64,000 nucleotides of DNA from the NCBI GenBank assembly GCA_031547885.1, contig JAVBRO010000024.1, positions 1 through 64,000 on the forward strand, given 5' to 3'. This document shows positions 26,838 to 34,658 of the stretch, piece after piece. Every line of letters begins with the position of its first letter. Within the stretch, counting starts at the first letter, position 1. Below the pieces are notes generated by a model. That model was not told the DNA's origin. It made no database searches and worked only from the letters and a program-made list of their open reading frames with translations. Origin of the DNA: UBA940 sp031547885. Lineage in GTDB: Bacteria > Bacteroidota > Bacteroidia > Bacteroidales > Rikenellaceae. Both the position numbers and the translations under genes were made by a program.

Positions 26838-27617
26838 TTAAAAACTGTACGAGTAAGCCACCCCGAGAATGTTGAAATAGCCCTTTATGGGAGTGATGGT
26901 CACATTGCCCTTATTCTTCGTGACGTGTACATCGATATTGTAGGTGTAGTCGAAGCGGTAATAGAAATCGAGCGTGCTCTGTTTGTTCAGTTTCCACTCT
27001 ACCCCGGCCATCGAGCGTACCCTATTGATATAGTTGCCGCCCGCCAGTTTGACGGTATTGAGCGTGTTGGAAACCTCGATCGAGACATAGGGGCGCAGGG
27101 GCAGGTGGTATATCTTGTATTCGGCCTTGACGCGGTGGCGCAGGATTATGTTGCACTTCCGTTTTTCGCGCGAATCCACCGAGTCGGTCCTGAAAGTGAA
27201 CTGCGGGCGTTCTCTGAACGAGAAAGTCCATTTTCCGGTTTTCACGGTGAAAAGTGCTTCTACTGTGGCCCGGTGGCGCAGGTCCCAGTATTTTTCGTTA
27301 TTTGTGCTGGGTTTTCCGTCATGCATTATGGCCATAAAAGTGTATGCCGTACCCACGCGCAGCCACGGGTTTATGCGGTAAGTGGCTCCGAGGCCGGTAT
27401 TTATCCTGTCGAACGACCTGAGATTGTTTTTCAGCCTCAGTTCCTCTTCAAAGGTTATGTTGAGCCCCTTGATTATCTTCTTGGATATATCCACGCCGAT
27501 GCGTGCCTGCAGGTCGTGTTCCGATTGGGTAGGCAGGCGTTCGTAGGTCTGCCCGGAAAGAGCAAACGGTCCCATCAGAAGCGCACAGGCCATTATCAGC
27601 AGTGAAAGTTTACGCAT
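26838..27617 (-). CDS. DUF2490 outer-membrane protein
   Basis: A 259-residue protein from ATG 27617, with a signal peptide (MRKLSLLIMACALLMGPFALSGQ) and alternating amphipathic strands to a final ...GVAYSYSF, typical of a small outer-membrane barrel. The pattern IGVDISKKIIKGLNITFEEELRLKNN and the following R/Y-rich strands match DUF2490. It starts 5 bases after the DUF4956 stop, as the last gene of a four-gene operon with a VTC-type polyphosphate polymerase. A GTG at 27626 is an alternative start but overlaps the upstream stop. Its role in the operon is unknown; it may be an outer-membrane exit or anchoring protein. Confidence 0.8.
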   Translation of the reverse strand: MRKLSLLIMACALLMGPFALSGQTYERLPTQSEHDLQARIGVDISKKIIKGLNITFEEELRLKNNLRSFDRINTGLGATYRINPWLRVGTAYTFMAIMHDGKPSTNNEKYWDLRHRATVEALFTVKTGKWTFSFRERPQFTFRTDSVDSREKRKCNIILRHRVKAEYKIYHLPLRPYVSIEVSNTLNTVKLAGGNYINRVRSMAGVEWKLNKQSTLDFYYRFDYTYNIDVHVTKNKGNVTITPIKGYFNILGVAYSYSF

Positions 27618-27622
27618 AACGG

Positions 27623-28375
27623 TCACCTCAGTTTCGAGATCGAGTCGACGGTGTTTTCCTCGCCTTTCGCAAGCGTGTAGTAGACCTTGAGATTGGCGGT
27701 GTCGCGCAGGAAATTGATATCGCCCACCTCGACCTTATCAATTTTCAGGCCAGTGCGCCGCTCGAGGTCGGCGATCAGTTCGGTGCGCCTTTCGGGAGCT
27801 ATCAGATCTATCTTTTCATAGACGATCAGTTTGGTCGAACGGTGCTTGAGTATCCTGCGGCTTTCGAGAATCCATATCAGGAATATCAGCAGCGCATTGG
27901 TCACCACCAGATTGGTGTATGTTATATTAAGCGACAGCCCGTTTATGACCGACATGCCTATGATGACGAAAAGATATGTCATTTCGCGGATAGGCACCGT
28001 CTCCGTGCGGTAGCGTATCATCCCGAAGATGGCGAAAAGCCCCAGTGTGAAGCCGATCTGCAGCTTGACGTTCTCCATCAGGAAGATCAGCAGGAACATG
28101 GTGGCACTGAAGAGCATGAAGGTCACGTAGTAATCCCTGCGCTGGCTCTTCCTGTAATAGAAGAACTGCACGATGATCCACGCGATCAGCATATTGAGCC
28201 CGAAGCGGATCACCAGGTGCAGCAGGCTTTCGGCATTGAACAGTTCGACGCCCAGGAAATCGAGCGACACCGGGCCGTTAGTATTGCCGAACTGTTCCGC
28301 AATGGCCGGGTCGAAGTCAGGCAGAGTGGATTCGACAGACGGGTCGTATTCCAGTGTAGGGTCCATTGGGTCCAT
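27623..28375 (-). CDS. DUF4956 membrane protein
   Basis: A 250-residue inner-membrane protein. After a soluble N-terminus of about 50 residues come three to four helices (LHLVIRFGLNMLIAWIIVQFFYY, YYVTFMLFSATMFLLIFLM, the LGLFAIFGMIRYRTETVPIREMTYLFVIIGMSVINGL signature of DUF4956, and LVVTNALLIFLIWI), then a cytoplasmic C-terminus (LIAPERRTELIADLERRTGLKIDKVEVGDINFL) resembling the ferredoxin-like tail of this family. DUF4956 is commonly found next to VTC-domain genes, as here (18 bases downstream of one), suggesting a membrane partner of the polymerase. Molecular function not established. Confidence 0.9.
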   Translation of the reverse strand: MDPMDPTLEYDPSVESTLPDFDPAIAEQFGNTNGPVSLDFLGVELFNAESLLHLVIRFGLNMLIAWIIVQFFYYRKSQRRDYYVTFMLFSATMFLLIFLMENVKLQIGFTLGLFAIFGMIRYRTETVPIREMTYLFVIIGMSVINGLSLNITYTNLVVTNALLIFLIWILESRRILKHRSTKLIVYEKIDLIAPERRTELIADLERRTGLKIDKVEVGDINFLRDTANLKVYYTLAKGEENTVDSISKLR

Positions 28376-28393
28376 AATTGTAAAAGGTGGGTT

Positions 28394-29170
28394 TTATCGT
28401 ATCATTAATTTTTTGATATAGCTGATCTTTTCCTTGAAACGGTTGCTCTTAACGCCGGGATTCGTAAGGACCGTGCCGACGCAGTATTTGCTTACTTTTT
28501 TACGTTGTATGCGCAGCTCCAACAAGATATCCTTCATTTCCGAATGTGTGAGACCGTCCTGTTTGAGTTCGATGATGGCGACGCCGGGCAGGGCCGACCG
28601 TTCGCCCGTGCGCAGATTCTCGAACGCAACGTCCATGTCTATCGTCAGGCGCTCGGTCTTGCCTTTGTTCACAAGGGTTATGCGACTGAAACTTGTGCGT
28701 ACGTGCGGCGAAAGCCTTGTCAGGGGGTAATGGCTTTCGTTATAGATAAAATCGACCGCCGAAGCGTTGCCCTTGAAATCACGGAAATCTCCGAGCCCGA
28801 TGGGCGTCCTTATTTTTTTTGTGCGTCCGCGGTTGTTCTTGTTCTTTATCTCGAGGAACGCTATGCCGGAATCCACGTAGGTGCGGGTGCGTATCTTCTG
28901 CCTGCGGAGTTTCCGGTTATGGTGCAGGATATACATGTCAAGATCGGCGGTGTCGTAATAGATCGTGTCGTAGTTGGCAACGCGCATGCCCTCAATCTCC
29001 TGCACCCGGTAGTGTTCCAGTGCCATTTCCAGAATGTGCATGACGTCCGGTTCCGCAGCGAGGTATTTGGTGTCGATACGGTTCATCAGCTTTATGCCCT
29101 TCATCTCGGAAAGGTCGATAGGCTGCATCCTGTCGAGCAGTGCAAGGATATTTTTCCTCGTCATTTCCAT
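28394..29170 (-). CDS. VTC-domain polyphosphate polymerase-like protein
   Basis: A 258-residue protein from ATG 29170 (MEMTRKNILALL). An upstream start at 29236 would overlap the preceding gene and adds nothing recognisable. The VTC domain covers most of the chain: MNRIDTKYL (entry strand with Arg/Lys), YDTADLDMYILHHNRKLRRQKIRTRTYVD, FLEIKNKNNRGRTKKIR and the later RLTIDMDVAFEN and VAIIELKQDG strands. In eukaryotic VTC4 these basic and acidic residues line the tunnel that makes polyphosphate from ATP. It has no membrane segment, so it probably works with the DUF4956 partner. Polyphosphate synthesis is likely by family but not shown. Confidence 0.85.
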   Translation of the reverse strand: MEMTRKNILALLDRMQPIDLSEMKGIKLMNRIDTKYLAAEPDVMHILEMALEHYRVQEIEGMRVANYDTIYYDTADLDMYILHHNRKLRRQKIRTRTYVDSGIAFLEIKNKNNRGRTKKIRTPIGLGDFRDFKGNASAVDFIYNESHYPLTRLSPHVRTSFSRITLVNKGKTERLTIDMDVAFENLRTGERSALPGVAIIELKQDGLTHSEMKDILLELRIQRKKVSKYCVGTVLTNPGVKSNRFKEKISYIKKLMIR

Positions 29171-29201
29171 ATGCGGGGATGTCGGGTCTGTCCGCGGCAG
29201 G

Positions 29202-29651
29202 CTATTTACCTTCGGCAGGAGTCTCATCCGGAGCATCCTCGAAGATATATTCGAAGTTTTTGATGACGTTCAGTTTCCCGTTAGGCAGGTAGTTGTACTG
29301 CATTTTTTTCGTGCCGTCTTCGTTGTATTCGTACTTACGGATACGTTTCGGCTTGTTCTTGTCATCGTATTCGACCTCCTGCTTGATCTTGCCGCCAGGA
29401 TAATATTCGAACGTGCTGCGTGATTTCTGGCCGTAGCTCGCATACTCGATCTCTTCGATCTTGCGGCCCTGGTCGTCGTAGATGGTCATGCGGTCGAGCC
29501 TGCGTGTTTTGGTTGCAGGATCGGTGTTCCACTCCTTCACAACAAGGTTTTTCCGGCGCTCGCGTTTAGCCATTGTTTCGGGACTGATCTGGGCGGATGC
29601 CGCCGCAGCCACAAATAGGCATGCCAGGAGCAGTGGAATTTTGATTTTCAT
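29202..29651 (-). CDS. secreted protein with YwqK/RHS-like repeats
   Basis: A 149-residue protein with a Sec signal (MKIKIPLLLACLFVAAAASAQ) and no lipobox. The mature part shows short repeats of the form IYDDQGRKIEEIEYASYG, FEYYPGGKIKQEVEYDDKNK, KYEYNEDGTKKMQYNYLPNGK, like antitoxin-type YwqK or RHS strands. It is the first gene of the VTC-DUF4956-DUF2490 operon and follows a good promoter. Its function is not known; an extracytoplasmic partner of the DUF2490 barrel would fit the context. Confidence 0.7.
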   Translation of the reverse strand: MKIKIPLLLACLFVAAAASAQISPETMAKRERRKNLVVKEWNTDPATKTRRLDRMTIYDDQGRKIEEIEYASYGQKSRSTFEYYPGGKIKQEVEYDDKNKPKRIRKYEYNEDGTKKMQYNYLPNGKLNVIKNFEYIFEDAPDETPAEGK

Positions 29652-29674
29652 ATTGGTCCAAATAAGTTAGCACA

Positions 29675-29707
29675 CAAAAATACATAAATTCTGACGCAAA
29701 CATCAAA
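29675..29707 (-). promoter_or_regulatory. housekeeping promoter of the VTC operon
   Basis: On the minus strand, TTTG (29707-29704), 21 bases, then TATTTTTG (29682-29675) match the -33/-7 consensus. The ATG at 29651 is 24 bases downstream. Confidence 0.65.
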
Positions 29708-29737
29708 TTTTCTGCGAAACGGCACGAAAAGAGTGTG

Positions 29738-29782
29738 AATAGGGTGAAAACAGGCATTATTTCACCCTGTTTCCACCCTATT
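29738..29782 (-). terminator. hairpin after htpG
   Basis: AATAGGGTG and AAACAGG pair with CCTGTTT and CACCCTATT, with one internal mismatch, 30 bases past the htpG stop. There is only a weak T-rich stretch afterwards on the minus strand. Confidence 0.65.
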
Positions 29783-29811
29783 AATGTAAGGCACCGCCCG
29801 CCGCGGGGATC

Positions 29812-31872
29812 TTATTTGCCGATCAGGTCGACGCTCCGCTGTATAAAGCGGGTCAGGTTTTCGCCTTTGAGCATCCCGTTAGACAGCAGCGCGAGGTCGA
29901 TCAGTTGACTGACCAGATTATTGTGCGAGCCGATCTCTTTAAGGCGGCCTGTGCGTTCTGCAGTCAGTTTTTCCAACTTGACGGGCAGCTCTTCGCGCAT
30001 GGCCTTCTCTTCGGGCGTCAGGTCTTCGTCCTTTTTGCCTTTTATGAGTTCATCGAAATTTTTTACTTCAGCCGCCGCGGCGTCGATCTTTTTATTGGTG
30101 GTCGCCAACTTTGAACCGTATTCCGTGCGCACTTCGCCGAGGATGCCCGCCACGAGCGGATGGTTCCCGTTTACCGCTATGGTGAAAGCATCGGGCATCT
30201 GGCCGTAGAACTGGCTCATGCCTCCCCCGCCCATCGCGGCCATCTCCTTCATGCGGCGCGTGTATTCGTTCTGCACGATTATCACCGGCGGCTCCGACTC
30301 ACCCATCGCCTCGAATTCGATGCTGTAATGTATCTTAGGGTCCTGCGGCAGCTGGCTTTCGAACACCGGCGCCAGCAGCGCCTGCTCGTCGGCCGTGAGC
30401 TTCATTTCGGCAGAATCCTCTTTCTGGATCAACTTCTCGATGATATCCGAATCGACGCGGACGAAACGGCAGCTGCGGTTCTTGTTCTCGAACCAGTTCA
30501 CATAGTGGTTGTCCAGCTGCCCGTCCATCATCATCACGTTGTAGCCCTTGGCCTGCGCCGTCTGCACGAAGCTGTGCGTGCGGTCCGGGTCGTCGGTGTA
30601 GAGGTAGATCAGCGTGCCGTTCTTGTCGGTCTGATGTTCTTTGACAATGGCGTCGTACTCCTCTATGGTGTAGTATTTGCCCGCGGTGTCTTTCAGCAGC
30701 ATGAAATCGCCGGCCTTTTCGGCGAACTTTTCATCTGTTATGACGCCGTACTGAATGAACACTTTCAGGTCGTCCCACTTGCTTTCGTAATCTTCACGCA
30801 TGGTGTTGAAGAGTTCCTGCAGGCGGTCTGCCACCTTGCGGGTGATGTAGCTCGAAATCTTGCGCACATTGGGGTCGCCCTGCAGGTAGCTGCGCGACAC
30901 GTTCAGCGGGATGTCGGGCGAGTCGATAACCCCGTGCAGCAGCGTCAGGAACTCCGGCACGATGCCCTCGACCGAGTCCGTAACGTAGACCTGGTTGCTG
31001 TAGAGCTGTATCTTGTTCTTCTGGATCTCGAAATTATTGCGGATCTTCGGAAAATAGAGTATGCCGGTCAGGTTGAACGGGTAGTCGATGTTCAGGTGGA
31101 TATAGAACAGAGGGTCCTCGGCCAGCGGGTACAGCACGCGGTAAAAATCCTTGTACTGTTCGGCCGTCAGGTCGGCGGGTTTGCGCGTCCACAGCGGCTC
31201 CGTGTCGTTTATGATGTTTTCTTTATCAGTATCTACGTATTTACCTTCTTTCCACTCTTTGACCTTCCCGAAAGCGATGGGTACGGGCAGGAAGCGGCAG
31301 TATTTTTTCAGCAGGTCGTTCACCCGGCCCTCTTCAGTAAATTCGATATGGTCGGTCGAAAGGTGCAGGACGATGTCGGTGCCGCGCGCGCGTTTGTCTG
31401 CTTCTTCGGTGAGCGTGTATTCCGGCGATCCGTCGCAGGTCCACAGCACCGTCGGGGCATCCTCGCGCCACGACTGCGAACGCACCTCGACCTTGTCGGC
31501 GACGATGAACGCCGAATAGAAGCCCAGCCCGAAATGGCCTATGATGGCTTGGTTCTGGTATTTTTCGAGGAATTCGCCCGCGCTTGAGAAGGCAATCTGA
31601 TTCAGGTACTTGTCGATCTCCTCGGCCGTCATTCCGATACCCGAGTCAGATACAGTCAACGTATGTGCCGCCGGATCGACCGAGATTCGGATGGTGGTGT
31701 CGCCTGTTTCGCCTTTGAATTCGCCCGCCGAAGTAAGGGTTTTCAATTTCTGAGTGGCGTCGACGGCATTAGAGACCAGTTCGCGCAGGAATATCTCGTA
31801 GTCCGAGTAGAGGAATTTCTTGATGATCGGGAAGATATTTTCCGATGTTACTCCGATTTTTCCGCTTTTCAT
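29812..31872 (-). CDS. htpG: Hsp90 chaperone HtpG
   Basis: A 686-residue ATP-dependent cytosolic chaperone, started at ATG 31872 (MKSGKIGVTSENIFP), the conserved Hsp90 beginning; an upstream frame adds 18 unrelated residues. GHKL ATPase motifs are present: ELVSNAVDA (Glu and Asn for Mg-ATP), DSGIGM, and IGHFGLGFYSAF. The middle domain has the catalytic-loop region NVSRSYLQGD and FENKNRSCRF. A C-terminal glycine/methionine-rich insert (MAAMGGGGMSQFYGQMP) is followed by the dimerisation region. Single gene with its own hairpin downstream. Confidence 0.97.
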   Translation of the reverse strand: MKSGKIGVTSENIFPIIKKFLYSDYEIFLRELVSNAVDATQKLKTLTSAGEFKGETGDTTIRISVDPAAHTLTVSDSGIGMTAEEIDKYLNQIAFSSAGEFLEKYQNQAIIGHFGLGFYSAFIVADKVEVRSQSWREDAPTVLWTCDGSPEYTLTEEADKRARGTDIVLHLSTDHIEFTEEGRVNDLLKKYCRFLPVPIAFGKVKEWKEGKYVDTDKENIINDTEPLWTRKPADLTAEQYKDFYRVLYPLAEDPLFYIHLNIDYPFNLTGILYFPKIRNNFEIQKNKIQLYSNQVYVTDSVEGIVPEFLTLLHGVIDSPDIPLNVSRSYLQGDPNVRKISSYITRKVADRLQELFNTMREDYESKWDDLKVFIQYGVITDEKFAEKAGDFMLLKDTAGKYYTIEEYDAIVKEHQTDKNGTLIYLYTDDPDRTHSFVQTAQAKGYNVMMMDGQLDNHYVNWFENKNRSCRFVRVDSDIIEKLIQKEDSAEMKLTADEQALLAPVFESQLPQDPKIHYSIEFEAMGESEPPVIIVQNEYTRRMKEMAAMGGGGMSQFYGQMPDAFTIAVNGNHPLVAGILGEVRTEYGSKLATTNKKIDAAAAEVKNFDELIKGKKDEDLTPEEKAMREELPVKLEKLTAERTGRLKEIGSHNNLVSQLIDLALLSNGMLKGENLTRFIQRSVDLIGK

Positions 31873-31934
31873 ATGATGTATGTTTTTTATGGTTTTTCGT
31901 CTGTTGATGAAGTCAACAAACACCATACCAACCT

Positions 31935-31965
31935 ACCCCGCCTGCCAAATTGGCATCGCCGGGGT
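31935..31965. terminator. nested palindrome between yhhN-like gene and htpG
   Basis: Outer arms ACCCCG / CGGGGT (31935-31940, 31960-31965) enclose TGCCAA-A-TTGGCA (31943-31955). It lies 26 bases past the YhhN-like stop on the minus strand. There is no strong T-run, so terminator versus operator is open. Confidence 0.45.
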
Positions 31966-31990
31966 GTTACAATGACAATCGTGGCAAGGA

Positions 31991-32635
31991 TCAGGCCTTT
32001 TCAGCCCGGCGCAGAAGGGTGAAAGCGAACGCCAGTTGGGCGGCGTAGTATGTCGTCATGACCACAAGCGCCGAGTGCGGCACGGGACCGACGAACCTGC
32101 GCCAGGCTATGACGGAGTCGGAAAATATGAAAAATATCGCGGCAACGGCATATCCTGCGTGCCATCTTCCTGTCTGGAACATAGCCGCCGCGCCCATGCA
32201 GAAAATGATGACAGCATATGTCGTAACGAATATCTTCTCCTCCGGATCGCCGATATGCGGGAACATCCGGGCAAAGAAAACCGCAAGGGCCGCGGCCAGA
32301 AGCGCCGTCAGGCCCAGCGACATGTAACTGAACTTTATCCTGCGCGAAAATCCGGCTATAAACGCTATGTGTGCGATCGCAAAAAAGGCTATCTGCCACA
32401 GGAACTGCCTTTGGACGCCCATCATATCGCCCACGCCCGAGAACAGGAACGCCAACGGGATCCACAGGCACTCAGGCCGATGCGGACGAAATGTTGCCGC
32501 AAAAAGGAACCACGTCGGCAGCACGCGGATAAATGTGTGGAACGTGCGGCTTGTGTGCCCCCCTATTGAAAGATCAAGGGCCGCAAGCAGTAAAAAACCG
32601 CCTGCGACCCAGTATTTATAGTTGCGTCCGCCCAT
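31991..32635 (-). CDS. YhhN/TMEM86 family membrane protein
   Basis: A 214-residue protein started at ATG 32635 (MGGRNYKYWVAGGFLLL), which avoids a long Arg-rich extension from 32749. About seven to eight hydrophobic helices follow, with the family's short polar motifs: LAFLFSGVGDMM, WQIAFFAIAHIAFIAGF and a late FIFSDSVIAWRRF. YhhN/TMEM86 proteins include lysoplasmalogenases, which cleave the vinyl-ether bond of lysoplasmalogens; whether this member does is unknown, although anaerobes can contain plasmalogens. Last gene of a run with the thioesterase and guaB. Confidence 0.85.
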   Translation of the reverse strand: MGGRNYKYWVAGGFLLLAALDLSIGGHTSRTFHTFIRVLPTWFLFAATFRPHRPECLWIPLAFLFSGVGDMMGVQRQFLWQIAFFAIAHIAFIAGFSRRIKFSYMSLGLTALLAAALAVFFARMFPHIGDPEEKIFVTTYAVIIFCMGAAAMFQTGRWHAGYAVAAIFFIFSDSVIAWRRFVGPVPHSALVVMTTYYAAQLAFAFTLLRRAEKA

Positions 32636-32679
32636 ATTGTCTATCGTGTTATGTGCGCGCTCGAAAAGCCCGTCCGGAG

Positions 32680-33117
32680 CTATTGCAAAGATATTTCTCC
32701 GCTGGTCCTGCCTCCATCCGCGAGCTTCTCCACAAACCATTGGGGACACCGTTTCGGACGGCGCGTTTCCTTATCCACACAGGCCAACAGAACGTATCCG
32801 GTGTGTATCAGCTCGCCCGCCTGGTTGAATACCTCTATGTCGAAAGTCACCTTGACGGTCGGCATCTCGGGGATCGACACCCTCACTGTCAGTATCTCGT
32901 CGTAATAGGCCGGTGCAATGTAGTGCATGTGGACATCCCTGACGACCAGCAGCGCCCCGCGCTCTTCCATCTCCTTGTAGCTGGTACCGATGCTGCGCAT
33001 CAGTTCGGTGCGCGCCACCTCGAAATAGAAGACGTAGTTCGAGTGATGGACTATGCCCATCTGGTCGGTCTCGTTGTAGCGGACCCTTATCGGAACGTCC
33101 CTGGAGATGATGCCCAT
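32680..33117 (-). CDS. YbgC/4-hydroxybenzoyl-CoA-type thioesterase
   Basis: A 145-residue single hot-dog domain hydrolysing acyl-CoA thioesters. The YbgC/FadM signature is clear: IRVRYNETDQMGIVHHSNYVFYFEVARTELM, with Asp18 in ETDQMG as the catalytic Asp and His24/His25 of the VHHSNY turn. Then come VVRDVHMHYIAPAYYDEILTVRV and a closing strand HTGYVLLACVDKETRRP. The gene begins 4 bases after the guaB stop, so it is cotranscribed. Preferred acyl group unknown. Confidence 0.93.
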   Translation of the reverse strand: MGIISRDVPIRVRYNETDQMGIVHHSNYVFYFEVARTELMRSIGTSYKEMEERGALLVVRDVHMHYIAPAYYDEILTVRVSIPEMPTVKVTFDIEVFNQAGELIHTGYVLLACVDKETRRPKRCPQWFVEKLADGGRTSGEISLQ

Positions 33118-33121
33118 ATGC

Positions 33122-34594
33122 TTAGTCCCCGCGGCTGTAGTTGGGTGCTTCCTGTGTTATCGCAACGTCGTGCGGGTGGCTTTCGATGACGCCCGAGTTG
33201 GTTATGCGTATGAATCTGGCCTCTTTCAGCGCCTCTATGTCTTTAGCGCCCACGTAGCCCATACCGGCCCTCAGACCGCCCACAAGCTGGTAGATGACCT
33301 CGGCCAGAGTGCCCTTGAATGGAACGCGCGCCGCGATCCCTTCAGGGACCAGTTTTTTGACATCCTCTTCGCCGCTCTGGAAATAGCGGTCTTTCGACCC
33401 CTTCTGCATCGCCTCGAGCGAACCCATGCCGCGGTAGGATTTGAACTTGCGGCCGTTGTAGATGATGGTTTCGCCGGGGGACTCTTCCGTGCCTGCGAAC
33501 ATCGAACCTGCCATCACGCAGTCGGCTCCGGCGGCGATGGCTTTGACCACATCGCCCGAATAGCGCAGCCCGCCGTCGGCTATGACCGTCACACCCGTGC
33601 CTTTTGCGGCGTGCGCGACATCGTAAATAGCGGTCAATTGCGGAACTCCGATACCTGCGATCACGCGCGTGGTACATATCGAACCCGGTCCGATACCTAC
33701 TTTGAGGCCGTCGGCCCCTGCTTTTATAAGATATTTGGCAGCGTCGGCAGTCGCGATATTACCCACGATCACGTCCAACTGCGGGTAAGCTTTTTTAACG
33801 ATCTTCAGCGTTTCGGCCACGTTCTTCGAGTGTCCGTGCGCGGTGTCGATCACGATCACGTCGGCATGAGCCTCGTACAGGGCGTTGACGCGCTCCATCG
33901 TGTCGGCGGTCACTCCCACCCCTGCGGCGACGCGCAGACGGCCTTTATCGTCCTTCGAAGCGTTGGGGTTATCCTTGAGTTTGGTGATGTCGCGGTAGGT
34001 GAGCAGCCCCACGAGCTTGCCTTTCGGGTCGACCACCGGAAGTTTCTCTATCTTGTTCTGCAGCAGTATCTCGGCCGCTTTCTGCAGGTCGGGGTCCTGA
34101 GTGGTGATAAGCCCTTCGGCTGTCATAACCTGCTCTATGCGGCGGTCCATGTCCTTCTGGAAACGCAGGTCGCGGTTGGTGACGATGCCTATCAACGTAT
34201 TGTCGGGCGTCACCACCGGGATCCCCCCTATGCGGTGCTCCTTCATCAGACCGAGTGCGTCGCCCACGGTCTGCTCCTTCGAAATTGTAATAGGATCATA
34301 AATCATGCCGTTCTCGGCGCGCTTCACCTTGCGCACTTGTGCTGCCTGTTCGGCTATCGGCATGTTTTTGTGAATAACGCCTATGCCGCCTTCCCTTGCA
34401 ATGGCGATCGCCATTTGGGCCTCGGTCACAGTGTCCATAGCAGCCGAAACGATCGGCGTGTTGAGAGGAATGTTGCGAGAGAAGCGTGAAGATATCTCCA
34501 CCAGGCGGGGCATTACTTCGGAATAGGCAGGCACCAGAAGGACGTCGTCGAATGTAAGTCCCTCTGTGACAATTTTTTCACCAAAAAATGACAT
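33122..34594 (-). CDS. guaB: IMP dehydrogenase
   Basis: A 490-residue enzyme converting IMP to XMP with NAD+, the committed step of GTP synthesis. Start at ATG 34594 (MSFFGEKIVTEGLTFDDVLLVP); the frame 27 bases upstream would run into the promoter. Two CBS domains are inserted at about 90-205 (PITISKEQTVGDALGLMKEHRIGGIPVV; MTAEGLITTQDPDLQKAAEILLQNKIEKLPVV). Active-site loop GIGPGSICTTR (catalytic Cys), the DGGLRYSGDVVKAIAAGA and MFAGTEESPGE segments, YRGMGSLEAM and the flap region are all intact. Confidence 0.98.
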   Translation of the reverse strand: MSFFGEKIVTEGLTFDDVLLVPAYSEVMPRLVEISSRFSRNIPLNTPIVSAAMDTVTEAQMAIAIAREGGIGVIHKNMPIAEQAAQVRKVKRAENGMIYDPITISKEQTVGDALGLMKEHRIGGIPVVTPDNTLIGIVTNRDLRFQKDMDRRIEQVMTAEGLITTQDPDLQKAAEILLQNKIEKLPVVDPKGKLVGLLTYRDITKLKDNPNASKDDKGRLRVAAGVGVTADTMERVNALYEAHADVIVIDTAHGHSKNVAETLKIVKKAYPQLDVIVGNIATADAAKYLIKAGADGLKVGIGPGSICTTRVIAGIGVPQLTAIYDVAHAAKGTGVTVIADGGLRYSGDVVKAIAAGADCVMAGSMFAGTEESPGETIIYNGRKFKSYRGMGSLEAMQKGSKDRYFQSGEEDVKKLVPEGIAARVPFKGTLAEVIYQLVGGLRAGMGYVGAKDIEALKEARFIRITNSGVIESHPHDVAITQEAPNYSRGD

Positions 34595-34618
34595 AGATGT
34601 TTTGTTTAAAGAGTTTCG

Positions 34619-34650
34619 CAAAGATATGAATCTGTGCGAAATTAAACAAA
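34619..34650 (-). promoter_or_regulatory. housekeeping promoter of guaB
   Basis: On the minus strand, TTTG (34650-34647), 20 bases, then TATCTTTG (34626-34619), 25 bases before the guaB ATG: a near-perfect Bacteroidetes promoter. Confidence 0.75.
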
Positions 34651-34658
34651 CCCGCCGC

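Noticed and set aside
26616..27605. Plus-strand frame of 329 codons after the FISUMP gene
   Set aside because: It runs mostly antisense to the DUF2490 gene; the part near 26737 is a REP-like element, and a terminator hairpin interrupts it.
30160..31587. Plus-strand frame of 475 codons
   Set aside because: Lies opposite htpG; composition is typical of an antisense shadow.
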